Part shown: piece after piece, positions 6,183-13,482 of the stretch
Layout: each line of letters opens with the position of its first letter
Numbering within the stretch: position 1 is the first letter of the stretch
Program-made: the position numbers and the translations under genes
Origin: Pseudomonadota bacterium
GTDB taxonomy: Bacteria; Pseudomonadota; Gammaproteobacteria; Pseudomonadales; Oleiphilaceae
Length of the DNA: 13,482 nucleotides
NCBI GenBank assembly: GCA_023430625.1
Contig: JAEZAA010000097.1
Span: 1 to 13,482, forward strand
Direction: 5' to 3'
Notes under the pieces: model-generated
The model's input: only the letters and a program-made list of their open reading frames with translations
What the model was told of the DNA's origin: nothing
The model's database searches: none

Positions 6183-7010
6183 TTGAGTCGAGAAACAGCG
6201 ATGAACGCCATCCGTTGTCGGGCGAGCCTGCCAGGATGCTTCCTGCTGCTGGCGGCCCTGCTTCTCATCCCGGCTGCGGTGTCAGCCGACGAGGTCCGGG
6301 TGGCGGTGGCCAGCAGTTTCAGCACGGCTATGGCGCGGCTGGCGCCCCTGTTCGAGCAACAGACCGGCCATCACCTCAAGAGCAGTTTCGCCTCCACCGG
6401 CAAGCTCTACGCCCAGATCCGCCAGGGCGCGCCCTATGATCTGTTTCTCGCCGCTGATGATGAGCGCCCGCGGCGCCTGAGCGAAGAGGGCCTGGCGGTG
6501 GCGGACAGTTTCTTTATTTATGTCAATGGCCGCCTCGTCCTGTGGAGCGCCACGCCAGGGTTGGTGGATGCCGAGGGCAAGGTGCTGCTCGACGGTGAAC
6601 CCGCCCGATTGGCAGTCGCCAATTTCCGCACCGCGCCCTATGGCGTGGCGGCTCTGCAGGTGTTGCATGCCCTGCGGGTTTTCCCGCGCTGGCAGCATCA
6701 CTTGATTCAGGGAGAGAACGTGGGCCAAGCCTTCCAGTTTGTGCAATCCGGCAACGTGCCCCTGGGTCTGGTGGCCTACTCACAAGTGCTCGCGCTGCCG
6801 GAGGACGAACGGGGCTCCTATTGGCTGGTGTCGCAAGCATTGCATGCGCCCATCGCCCAGGGCGCGGTTCTCCTGCGGCGCAGCACGACCAATGACGCAG
6901 CACGGGCGTTTCTGGCCTTTCTCCGCTCGCCGCAAGCTGGCGCGGAACTGACCGCACTGGGCTATTCCACCGCGCATTCCACCTCCCACGCCGCTTCCGG
7001 CGGACGCTAG
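6183..7010 (+). CDS. modA: Molybdate ABC transporter, periplasmic substrate-binding protein ModA
   Basis: The protein captures molybdate (or tungstate) in the periplasm and delivers it to ModBC. From the TTG start it is 275 residues. It has a signal peptide with a hydrophobic core at about 19-33 and a likely cut after VSA at 35, so the mature protein starts DEVRVAVASSFSTAM. That ASSF segment, followed by FASTGKLYAQIRQGAPYDLFLAADDERPRRL, is the family's oxyanion-binding region (the first serine, and the SxGKL loop). The length after cleavage, about 240, is normal. It is the first gene of modABC, with modB beginning 10 bp after its stop. An ATG start at 6201 would shorten it by six residues and leave the signal peptide intact. 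No modE regulator lies in the window. Confidence 0.92.
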   Translation: MSRETAMNAIRCRASLPGCFLLLAALLLIPAAVSADEVRVAVASSFSTAMARLAPLFEQQTGHHLKSSFASTGKLYAQIRQGAPYDLFLAADDERPRRLSEEGLAVADSFFIYVNGRLVLWSATPGLVDAEGKVLLDGEPARLAVANFRTAPYGVAALQVLHALRVFPRWQHHLIQGENVGQAFQFVQSGNVPLGLVAYSQVLALPEDERGSYWLVSQALHAPIAQGAVLLRRSTTNDAARAFLAFLRSPQAGAELTALGYSTAHSTSHAASGGR

Positions 7011-7020
7011 TCAGCCGCCC

Positions 7021-7704
7021 ATGGACCTGCAGGACGCCGACTGGCAGGCCATCACCCTGAGTTTGCGCCTGGCTGCGGCGACCACCCTGACGCTCCTGTG
7101 CCTGGCCCCACCGCTGGCCTGGTGGTTGGCGACCACGCGCAGCTGGCTGAAGCGACCACTGGGCGCGCTGGTGGCGCTGCCATTGGTGCTGCCGCCGACG
7201 GTGCTCGGATTCTACCTGCTGGTCCTGTTCGGGCCCCAGGGTGTCGGCGGCCAGCTGACCCAGATGCTGGGACTCGGCACGTTGCCCTTTACCTTCGCCG
7301 GACTGGTCGTTGCGTCCGTCATCTCATCCCTGCCATTCGCGGTTCAGCCCATCCAGGCCAGTTTCGAGGCTTTGGGCCGCCGTCCCCTGGAGGTTGCGGC
7401 CACGCTGCGGGCCGGCCCCTTCGACCGTTTTTGCAGCGTGGTTCTGCCACTGGCGCGGCCTGGGCTTGTGACCGCCGCCATTCTGGTGTTTGCCCATACC
7501 CTGGGTGAGTTCGGCGTGGTGTTGATGATCGGCGGCAACATCCCCGGCGAGACCCGGGTGGTGTCGGTGGCCATCTATGATCATGTGGAAATGCTGGAGT
7601 ATTCCCGCGCCCACTGGCTGGCGGCGGTCATGGTCGGATTTTCCTTCACGGTTCTACTGGCGGTGCAGTTCAGTGGCCGGCGTTTGCGGATCCTGCGCCC
7701 ATGA
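7021..7704 (+). CDS. modB: Molybdate ABC transporter permease ModB
   Basis: This 227-residue inner-membrane protein forms the transport channel as a dimer. Several hydrophobic helices are visible (about 12-38, 48-70, 88-108, 146-170 and 200-218). The cytoplasmic EAA-type loop that docks onto the ATPase lies at about 124-147 (EVAATLRAGPFDRF followed by VLPLARPG). The HTLGEFGVVLMIGGNIPGET stretch is highly characteristic of ModB and related CysU/CysW permeases. It follows modA by 10 bp with only a poor ribosome site, suggesting translational coupling, and its TGA overlaps the modC ATG. Confidence 0.94.
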   Translation: MDLQDADWQAITLSLRLAAATTLTLLCLAPPLAWWLATTRSWLKRPLGALVALPLVLPPTVLGFYLLVLFGPQGVGGQLTQMLGLGTLPFTFAGLVVASVISSLPFAVQPIQASFEALGRRPLEVAATLRAGPFDRFCSVVLPLARPGLVTAAILVFAHTLGEFGVVLMIGGNIPGETRVVSVAIYDHVEMLEYSRAHWLAAVMVGFSFTVLLAVQFSGRRLRILRP

Positions 7705-8771
7705 GCGGACTCGACGCCTGCTTTCAGGCCCATGTGGGAAGCTTTGAGCTGGCGGTGGCGCTGCAGGCGCCCGCCGCCGGCGTCACCGCCCTGTTCGGCC
7801 GCTCGGGCGCCGGCAAGAGCAGCATCCTGCGCTGCATCGCCGGGCTGCAGCCGATCCGGTCCGGGCGGATTGTCTGCAATGGCCAGGTCTGGCAGGACGA
7901 GAGCCAGCGGCTGCCGCCCCATCGTCGGGCTTTGGGTTACGTGTTCCAGGAGGCCAGCCTGTTTCCCCATCTGTCGGTCCGGCAGAATCTGGAATACGGT
8001 TGGAAACGGCTGCGCCCGGCCCAGCGGCGGGTAGATTTCGCCGAGACTCTGCAACTGCTGGAGCTGGAACCGCTATTGGCACGCCGTCCCCAGCAGCTGT
8101 CGGGCGGCCAGCGTCAGCGGGTGGCCATTGCCCGGGCCTTGCTGACCAGCCCGGAATTGCTGCTGCTGGATGAGCCGCTGGCGAGCCTGGATCTGCAGAG
8201 CAAGGCGGAGATCCTGCCGTATCTGGAACGGCTGTTCACCGAGTTGCAGATGCCGGTGTTGTACGTCAGCCACGCGCCGGCGGAGGTGATGCGGCTGTCC
8301 CATCGGCTGGTGCTGGTGGAGCAGGGGCAGGTGCGGGCCCAGGGGCCGCTCAATGAGATGCTGACCCGCGCCGACCTGCCGCTGGCACATCTGGAGGAGG
8401 CGGCGACGGTGCTTGAGGCGGAAGTCGAGCGCCACGATCACCACTACCATCTCACTTACCTGCGGGTGGCGGGCGGTCAGTTGGCGGTGTCGCTGCAGCC
8501 GCTGCCGCTGGGGGCGGCCACCCGGGTCTGTATTCAGGCCCGAGATGTCAGCCTGGCGCTGGAGCCGCCCCGGGCCAGCAGCATTTCCAATGTGCTGCCG
8601 GCCCAGGTGCGGGCGCTCAACCCGGATCGGGACCCGGCGCAGCTGCTGGTGCAGTTGGATCTGGGGGGCCAGACGCTGCTGGCGCGCATCACCCGCCGCT
8701 CCGCCGATAGCTTGGCCCTGGCGCCGGGGCGCACTCTATATGCTCAGGTCAAAAGCGTGGCATTGACCTGA
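7701..8771 (+). CDS. modC: Molybdate ABC transporter ATP-binding protein ModC
   Basis: This 356-residue ATPase powers molybdate import. Walker A is GRSGAGKS at 33-40, the Q-loop Gln83 is in VFQEASLFPH, the ABC signature LSGGQ is at 133-137, Walker B LLLLDE is at 153-158, and the switch His191 is in YVSHA. After the ATPase core comes a regulatory C-terminal MOP/TOBE-type domain (about 290-352), with SISNVLPAQVRAL typical of molybdate-binding domains; its presence and the total length match ModC. It starts at an ATGA overlap with modB, so expression is coupled. No terminator is evident; the 106 bp after it include a small CGCC-ATTT-GGCG dyad at 8786-8797. Confidence 0.95.
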   Translation: MSGLDACFQAHVGSFELAVALQAPAAGVTALFGRSGAGKSSILRCIAGLQPIRSGRIVCNGQVWQDESQRLPPHRRALGYVFQEASLFPHLSVRQNLEYGWKRLRPAQRRVDFAETLQLLELEPLLARRPQQLSGGQRQRVAIARALLTSPELLLLDEPLASLDLQSKAEILPYLERLFTELQMPVLYVSHAPAEVMRLSHRLVLVEQGQVRAQGPLNEMLTRADLPLAHLEEAATVLEAEVERHDHHYHLTYLRVAGGQLAVSLQPLPLGAATRVCIQARDVSLALEPPRASSISNVLPAQVRALNPDRDPAQLLVQLDLGGQTLLARITRRSADSLALAPGRTLYAQVKSVALT

Positions 8772-8785
8772 ACGCGATCAGTTGT

Positions 8786-8797
8786 CGCCATTTGGCG
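8786..8797. other. Small dyad in the gap after modC
   Basis: CGCC (8786-8789) and GGCG (8794-8797) are inverted around ATTT, 15 bp beyond the modC stop. The stem is short and no T-run follows, so I do not call it a terminator. The rest of the 8772-8877 gap shows nothing clear. Confidence 0.25.
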
Positions 8798-8877
8798 TCG
8801 CTAGGTGCCGACCTCGCTTCAAACTAGAATTTCCTCGCAATGTCTGATCACGATTGATGAGGCTGCAGGGAGGCACC

Positions 8878-9339
8878 ATGAAGCAAGGATGTGCGATTCT
8901 GGCTGTGCTGTTGCTGGCGGGCTGTACGGTGGTGAAGGTTCAGAAGATGGTCAATGCCGAGGGCCGCGAGCATGATTGCACCGGGCGCGCCGAGGCCAGC
9001 CTGGGGATGAGCACGCAGGCCTGGGCGCTGGCCAACCAGCAGCGGGATCTCTGTGTGGAAGGCAATCGCCAGCGCGGTTGGCTACCGGTGGAGGAGGTCG
9101 GCCGGATTCCACTGCGCTTCGGCGAACAGGAGGGCCAGGTCTTCGTGGCGAAAGTGCTGCCGGGGTTGCCGCCACTGCTGTCCCTGAGCGAGCGGGAGGT
9201 CCTGCAGGCCGTCGACGGGGTGCCGGTGGTCTCGTTGCGTGATGCCGAGGAGCGCCTGTTCGGCATTCGCGGCACGCCCGTGCGACTGACTCTGAGCGGT
9301 CCCAAGGGCGAGCGGGAGATCCAGCTGGTGCGGGATTAG
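8878..9339 (+). CDS. Predicted PDZ-like lipoprotein of unknown function
   Basis: This 153-residue protein begins with a lipoprotein signal: a short charged start, a hydrophobic core, and the lipobox LAGC with Cys16 as the lipid-anchored residue. I do not recognise the middle part (about 17-70), which contains two cysteines that could pair (within EHDCTGR and RDLCVEG). The last 80 residues look like a PDZ domain: a VFVAKVLPGLPPL stretch, then EVLQAVDGVPVVSLRDAEERLFGIRGTPVRLTL, the carrier of the usual 'vdG..v.s..da...l.g..Gt.v.l' pattern. The frame opens earlier at a TTG (8854), but the ATG at 8878 has AGGGAGG 4 bases before it and gives a proper signal peptide. PDZ domains bind C-termini, so a role as an envelope adaptor is possible but unproven. 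Confidence 0.75.
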   Translation: MKQGCAILAVLLLAGCTVVKVQKMVNAEGREHDCTGRAEASLGMSTQAWALANQQRDLCVEGNRQRGWLPVEEVGRIPLRFGEQEGQVFVAKVLPGLPPLLSLSEREVLQAVDGVPVVSLRDAEERLFGIRGTPVRLTLSGPKGEREIQLVRD

Positions 9340-9453
9340 ATTGCCCCTCAGCGACCCGGCCAACCCTTTGCCCTGGCCAGAGACATCCTGAGACGTCGAA
9401 ATTCATGGTTTGCTGCAGAATAGAACAGGCGCGGAAGTGGCTGGAGCGAACTC

Positions 9454-9912
9454 ATGGATCCGTTCGACATCGACTGGCAGCTGGTGGCCAGTAACCTGAT
9501 TCACTTGGGAATTGCCTACCTGCTGGCGCTGCCCATTGGCTGGGAGCGCGAACGCACGGCCAGTTCCGCCGGCCTGCGCACCTTTCCCCTGGTGGCGGTG
9601 GCGGTCTGTGGCTACATGCTGATCGGCATGAGCGTGTTCGCGGACGAGGAAGCCCGGTCCCGGGTGGTGCAGGGGATGCTGACCGGCATCGGCTTTATCG
9701 GTGGCGGCGTGATTCTGAAGAACGACACCAATGTGCGCGGGCTGGCAACGGCGGCGGCCATCTGGTCTACTGGGGCCGTTGGCCTGGCGGTGTCTTTCGG
9801 ACGGCTGGAGATCGCTTTGCTGCTGTCCCTGTTGACCTTCGTCACGCTGCGTTTTCTCGAGCCGCTTAAGGCCTATATTCACAAGCAGTCATCGACCGAC
9901 CGCGACCTGTAG
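9454..9912 (+). CDS. MgtC/SapB-family inner-membrane protein
   Basis: This 152-residue protein matches the N-terminal membrane domain of the MgtC/SapB family. Key stretches are ALPIGWERER (32-41), AGLRTFPLVAVAVCGYMLIG (46-65), QGMLTGIGFIGGGVILK (about 79-95) and VRGLATAAAIWSTGAVGLAVSFG (about 99-121). About four hydrophobic helices are visible. The longer, soluble C-terminal domain of Salmonella MgtC is absent, as in many family members. MgtC proteins affect magnesium starvation and ATP synthase in pathogens; small relatives like this one have mostly unknown roles. GGAG lies 7 bases before the ATG. The 114-bp gap upstream leaves room for its own promoter. Confidence 0.88.
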   Translation: MDPFDIDWQLVASNLIHLGIAYLLALPIGWERERTASSAGLRTFPLVAVAVCGYMLIGMSVFADEEARSRVVQGMLTGIGFIGGGVILKNDTNVRGLATAAAIWSTGAVGLAVSFGRLEIALLLSLLTFVTLRFLEPLKAYIHKQSSTDRDL

Positions 9913-9940
9913 GCCACGGCCGGCGTATCAAGGAGCCAGT

Positions 9941-10498
9941 ATGTTTTGGATCACCCGTTTGCTGCCGTTGGCGTTGCTTCTGCTGATGGGCGGTTGCGCC
10001 TCGCTGACCAGCTATACCATTACCGAATCCGAGGTAGAACACCATTTACAGCGCCAGGTGGCGGCCTTCGACCGCGAGCAGTTGGAATCCGGCTCGCCGC
10101 TGAGCGTGGCGCTGGGCAAGGTCGATGTGGAATTGGGGCCGGATGGCCGTGACGTGGTGGTGCTGGACGTCAACGGCGAAGTGGCACTCAATGCCCTGAT
10201 GATGCGGGTGCCGGTGGATGTGGCACTCAAGCTGGAGGGCGCGCCGGTCTACAGCAGCGAGGACCGGGCCGTGTATATCCGGCGCCTGAAGCTGCTCGAC
10301 AGCCGGGTGGATTCACCTTATTTCAAGGGTGACCTCAAGCCCGCGACCGACGCCGCCATGCGCGTTCTCGCCCAGATGCTGGAAACCATGCCGGTGTACC
10401 GGCTGGATGAGAGCGACTACCGCCAGCGCCTGATCGGATCGGTGCCGCTGGACATCAAGGTGGAGCGGGGACGTTTGCGGATTGTGCCGGCCGACTGA
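9941..10498 (+). CDS. DUF1439 (YceB-like) lipoprotein
   Basis: This 185-residue protein is a predicted outer-membrane lipoprotein: hydrophobic start MFWITRLLPLALLLLMGGC with lipobox MGGC and Cys19 as the modified residue. The mature part, with TSYTITESEVEHHLQRQV and later VDVELGPDGRDVVVLDVNGEVALNAL and VYIRRLKLLDSRVDSP, fits the DUF1439/YceB family, which has a lipid-binding-like beta fold. AAGGAG lies 6 bases before the ATG. It begins 28 bp after the mgtC-like gene and 63 bp before the next lipoprotein gene. The exact role is unknown. The assignment rests on recognised sequence pattern, not on a search. Confidence 0.8.
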   Translation: MFWITRLLPLALLLLMGGCASLTSYTITESEVEHHLQRQVAAFDREQLESGSPLSVALGKVDVELGPDGRDVVVLDVNGEVALNALMMRVPVDVALKLEGAPVYSSEDRAVYIRRLKLLDSRVDSPYFKGDLKPATDAAMRVLAQMLETMPVYRLDESDYRQRLIGSVPLDIKVERGRLRIVPAD

Positions 10499-10561
10499 CG
10501 CCGGCCCGATGTTTCACGGAATTGAAGATGACCGGCAACGACGGATGAAAGGAGACGTGTA

Positions 10562-11212
10562 ATGAGTAACCTGGTGCGCCTGTGGTCATGGTCGGCCCTG
10601 GTCTTGCTGCTGGGCGGCTGTTCCCAGCTCTACTACAACACCATGGAAAAGTTCGGCTTCGAGAAGCGCGACATCCTGGTGGACCGCGTGGAAGACGCAC
10701 GGGACTCCCAGCAGGACGCCAAGGAAGAGTTCAAGTCAGCCCTGGAGCAGTTTCAGGCCCTGTTTGGCAAGGACGACAGCGATCTGCAGCAGGAATACGA
10801 CGCCCTGAATTCCGCCTACAAGGACAGCCGGGCCGCCGCCGACCGGGTGCATGAGCGGATCAATGCGGTTGAGAGTGTCTCCACCGCCCTGTTCGACGAG
10901 TGGGAAGAGGAGCTCGAACTCTACTCCAACGCCGAGCTGCGCCAGGACAGCGCCCGCAAGCTGCGGGTAACCCGGCAGGACTACGAGCAGCTGCTCAAGG
11001 CCATGCGCTCGGCGGAAGCCCGCATGGCGCCGGTGCTGTCAGTCCTGCAGGACCAGGTGCTGTACCTCAAGCACAACCTCAATGCGCGCGCCATCGACCG
11101 TCTGCAGGGCGAGCTGCGCACGGTGGAGGAAGACGTGGCCAGGCTGGTGCGGGAGATGGAACAGGCCATCGCCCAGTCCGAGGAGTTCATTCGCCAGATG
11201 GAGCGTCTCTGA
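10562..11212 (+). CDS. DUF2959 coiled-coil lipoprotein
   Basis: This 216-residue protein starts with a lipoprotein signal (lipobox LGGC, Cys20) followed by SQLYYNTMEKFGFEKRDILVDRVEDARDSQQDAKEEF, the signature opening of the DUF2959 family. The rest is strongly charged and helical: heptad-like stretches at about 50-110 and 130-216, including SALEQFQALF, DSRAAADRVHERINAVESV and RLQGELRTVEEDVARLVREMEQAIAQSEEFIRQMERL, predict a long coiled coil. It is probably a periplasmic rod anchored to a membrane. AAAGGAG lies 7 bases before the ATG. The function of the family is unknown. It is the last gene before the hairpin at 11220-11240. Confidence 0.85.
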   Translation: MSNLVRLWSWSALVLLLGGCSQLYYNTMEKFGFEKRDILVDRVEDARDSQQDAKEEFKSALEQFQALFGKDDSDLQQEYDALNSAYKDSRAAADRVHERINAVESVSTALFDEWEEELELYSNAELRQDSARKLRVTRQDYEQLLKAMRSAEARMAPVLSVLQDQVLYLKHNLNARAIDRLQGELRTVEEDVARLVREMEQAIAQSEEFIRQMERL

Positions 11213-11219
11213 ACGCTGC

Positions 11220-11240
11220 GGCCCGCGCCTGACGCGGGCC
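11220..11240 (+). terminator. Strong GC hairpin ending the lipoprotein genes
   Basis: GGCCCGCG (11220-11227) pairs perfectly with CGCGGGCC (11233-11240) around CCTGA, 8 bp beyond the DUF2959 stop. The tail GGTTGTT is only moderately T-rich, so it is a likely but imperfect rho-independent terminator. Confidence 0.6.
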
Positions 11241-11421
11241 GGTTGTTCGCCGCGAGGGTAGCCGTCGGACAATCTTGCGCCCGTGGCTACTAATTCGCCG
11301 GGCTTTCTCTTAAATGTACACAGGGCCAGGCCCGAGCAATCCCCTCTTTTAGTCCTGGCACAGATCCCGGACGTCCCCATGGCTGTTTCGGCCCACGGGC
11401 GCCCCGACCGAGGATACGTGA

Positions 11422-13482
11422 ATGGCGCAGGATCTGATCGTTTTTTCCCATATCCGCTGGCACGAGAGCGAGCGGCGGCCGCAGCAGATCATTCGTCGCC
11501 TGGCCGCCGAGGGTCGGGTGTTCTACCTGGAGGAACCCCTGCAGCGGGAACATCCGGAACCCCATCTGGAGGTGCAGGAACTCCTCCCCAACCTGTTCTT
11601 GTGCCAACCGCAGACGCCGGAGCGGGTGGTCGGCTTTCATGAAACCCAGTTGCCCTATCTCGATCACCTGCTGGCGCAATTGATCGAGGACTACGGCATC
11701 GACGACTGGGTGGCCTGGTTCTATACCCCGACCGCGGAACCGCTCATGCATGACTACCAACCGCTGGCGGTCGTCTACGACTGCATGGGGGAACTGCATG
11801 GCCGGCTGCACCGGCCGGGCAAGGCCTACCTGCCGGAGCGGGAGGTGGATCTGCTGCAGGCAGCGGATCTGGTGTTTACCGACAGCAGCAGCGTACTGCG
11901 GGCACTGCAGGGCAAGCATGATCAGGTCTACTGCTTTCTGGATGGAGTCGACCAAGCGCACTTCCGACCCATTCAGCGGCCCCCCGAGCCGCCCCAGCAA
12001 GCCAGCTTGCCCCGCCCGCGCCTGGGCTATTTTGGCAGTCTTGACCGGCGCCTCGACCGGGAGCTGCTGGCGGCACTGGCGGCCGCCCATCCGGACTGGC
12101 AACTGGTGATGATCGGCCCGGTGACCCATCTGGAAGACGAGGAGGCCTTGCCCCAGGCGCCCAATATCCACTACCCGGGGCCGGAGAAATTCGGCGACTT
12201 GCCGGCGTTCATGTGCCATTGGGATCTGTGCATCCTGCCCTGGGTCTGCAACGAGGCCACCCAATGGGCCAGTCCGGTCCGGCTGCTGGAATTTCTGGCG
12301 ACCGAAAAGCCGGTGGTGAGCACGCCCATTGCAGGTTTGACCGATCAACTGACGCCGCTGCTGTATCTGGCGGATTCGCCCGAAACCTTCATCCGGGCTT
12401 GCGAGCAGGCGCTGGTGGAAACCGCGGAGGCCCGTGAGCAGCGCCTGGCGGGCGTGCGCCAGGCGCTGGAGGAAGGCCGCTGGGAGCGCACGGTGCCACG
12501 CATGCAGCAATTGTTGCAGCAGGCCGTGGCGCAGAATCGCCAGCGCCGCACCCGGCGCCCAGCCGTTAGCGCACCGATTCCGGCCGCCACCCGCCGCGCC
12601 AGTGCGGGATCGCCACCGGTGGTGATTCTCGGCGCCGGGCCGACCGGGCTGAGCGCGGCCTATCACCTGGGCGAGCAGGCCCTGTTGCTGGAGCAGCGCA
12701 GCCAGGTGGGGGGCAACTGCCGCTCCCTGGAGGATCATGGCTTCACGTTCGATTACGGCGGCCATGTCCTGTTCTCGAAACACCCCGATGTGCAGCAGCT
12801 CTACCAGCTGGTGCTGGGCGATAACCTGCACTGGCAGACACGGGAAGCCTGGATCTACAGCCATAACCAGATGGTTCCCTATCCCTTCCAGGAATCCCTG
12901 TACGGACTGCCGGCGGATCTGGTGCAGGACTGTCTGCTGGGGATCATGAATTTGGCGCCGCGCAGCCCCGAGCCGACCGCCCGGACCACACGCAGCCCAG
13001 ACAGCGGCGACGAAGGCAGCCTGGAGAGCAGCACGCCCCTCAACAGCCAGACCATTCCCTTTCGCAACCGGCGCCAGCAGCCGCGCAACCTGGAGGATTT
13101 CATCTATGAAACCTGGGGCGCGGGGCTGGCCAAGCACTATCTGCTGCCCTACAACCAGAAGTTCTGGACCCTGCCGTTGCGGGAGCTACAGCCTGGCGCG
13201 CTGCAGGGCTCGCCCTGGGAGCTCGACCGGGCGCGCACGGTCGCCGGCGCCTTACGCCCGCTGGACGCGACTAGCGGCCCCGACAGCTATTTCGGCTATC
13301 CCCGCGTCGGCGGCATGCAGGCGCTGGCGGATGGCTTCCTGCCCCATCTGCGGGGCGAATTGCGACTGGGTGCCCGGGTGGTGCGGATTCTGTCGCGGGA
13401 GCGGCGCCTGATCCTGGCCGATGGCTCCGAGATCAAATACCAGCGCCTGGTCAGTACCCTGCAGTTGCCGGAACTCATTCGC
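11422..13482 (+). CDS. Fusion of a glycosyltransferase and a UDP-galactopyranose-mutase-like FAD protein (partial, runs off the right edge)
   Basis: One frame stays open for 687 codons to the window end with no stop. Residues 1-370 are a GT-B glycosyltransferase: LIVFSHIRW at 5-13, VVYDCMGEL at 117-125, the second Rossmann half starting LGYFGSLDRRLD (201-212), and SPVRLLEFLATEKPVV (284-299) with donor-site Glu290. A basic, Pro/Ala-rich linker (374-398) leads to an FAD domain: VVILGAGPTGLSAAY (400-414), ribose-binding Glu424, VGGNC (429-433), DYGGHVLFS (444-452), VPYPFQESL (485-493), FLPYN-type YLLPYNQKFW (573-582) and YPRVGGMQAL (626-635). These features fit UDP-galactopyranose mutase/amine-oxidase-type enzymes. 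A roughly 40-residue low-complexity insert (513-553) breaks the FAD domain. GAGGA precedes the ATG by 7 bases. It probably builds surface polysaccharide. The C-terminus is outside the window. Confidence 0.85.
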   Translation, partial: MAQDLIVFSHIRWHESERRPQQIIRRLAAEGRVFYLEEPLQREHPEPHLEVQELLPNLFLCQPQTPERVVGFHETQLPYLDHLLAQLIEDYGIDDWVAWFYTPTAEPLMHDYQPLAVVYDCMGELHGRLHRPGKAYLPEREVDLLQAADLVFTDSSSVLRALQGKHDQVYCFLDGVDQAHFRPIQRPPEPPQQASLPRPRLGYFGSLDRRLDRELLAALAAAHPDWQLVMIGPVTHLEDEEALPQAPNIHYPGPEKFGDLPAFMCHWDLCILPWVCNEATQWASPVRLLEFLATEKPVVSTPIAGLTDQLTPLLYLADSPETFIRACEQALVETAEAREQRLAGVRQALEEGRWERTVPRMQQLLQQAVAQNRQRRTRRPAVSAPIPAATRRASAGSPPVVILGAGPTGLSAAYHLGEQALLLEQRSQVGGNCRSLEDHGFTFDYGGHVLFSKHPDVQQLYQLVLGDNLHWQTREAWIYSHNQMVPYPFQESLYGLPADLVQDCLLGIMNLAPRSPEPTARTTRSPDSGDEGSLESSTPLNSQTIPFRNRRQQPRNLEDFIYETWGAGLAKHYLLPYNQKFWTLPLRELQPGALQGSPWELDRARTVAGALRPLDATSGPDSYFGYPRVGGMQALADGFLPHLRGELRLGARVVRILSRERRLILADGSEIKYQRLVSTLQLPELIR

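Noticed and set aside
9358..9378. Small GGCCA/TGGCC dyad before the mgtC-like gene
   Set aside because: Only 5 bp with an 11-base loop and no T-run; too weak to call a terminator or operator.
11290..13137. 615-codon open frame on the minus strand
   Set aside because: It lies wholly antisense to the glycosyltransferase/FAD fusion frame, has no recognisable domain, and is rich in Gln, His, Arg and Leu as expected for a reverse reading of GC-rich coding DNA.

Overview
The window is high-GC, protein-dense DNA from a Gram-negative bacterium. Short Shine-Dalgarno-led genes, several lipoprotein signal peptides, a ModABC transporter, and YceB-like (DUF1439) and DUF2959 lipoproteins point to a gammaproteobacterium. 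The fatty-acid enzymes would suit a lipid- or alkane-degrading marine lineage such as Alcanivorax or Marinobacter, but that genus-level guess is inference only. There are no RNA genes, insertion sequences, CRISPR arrays or phage genes that I can see.

Positions 1-5988 all read on the minus strand. In transcription order they hold a TetR/AcrR-type regulator, a 3-hydroxyacyl-CoA dehydrogenase, a large acyl-CoA dehydrogenase, a 425-bp non-coding gap, an iron-containing alcohol dehydrogenase and a hot-dog thioesterase. The two CoA dehydrogenases are 21 bp apart and the alcohol dehydrogenase and thioesterase 9 bp apart, so each pair looks co-transcribed. Together they make a fatty-acid (acyl-CoA) oxidation module beside a probable local repressor. 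Two inverted repeats sit where regulatory sites would be expected: one over the regulator's own putative promoter, one upstream of the dehydrogenase pair.

Positions 6183-8771 on the plus strand are a compact modABC operon for molybdate uptake, divergent from the regulator; modB and modC overlap by 4 bp. Positions 8878-11212 carry four small envelope genes in the same direction: a PDZ-like lipoprotein, an MgtC/SapB-family membrane protein, a DUF1439 lipoprotein and a DUF2959 coiled-coil lipoprotein. A GC-rich hairpin closes the group.

From 11422 to the right edge runs one uninterrupted plus-strand reading frame of at least 687 codons, with no stop inside the window. It fuses a GT-B glycosyltransferase to a UDP-galactopyranose-mutase-like FAD protein and probably belongs to a surface-polysaccharide locus continuing past the edge.

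The most unusual structure is in the gap at 1664-2088. Two related palindromic elements lie there in opposite orientation. Each has a long outer stem enclosing two small hairpins whose loops show a GGA core (AGGGAT, ATGGAT or ATGGAG), resembling CsrA/RsmA binding sites.
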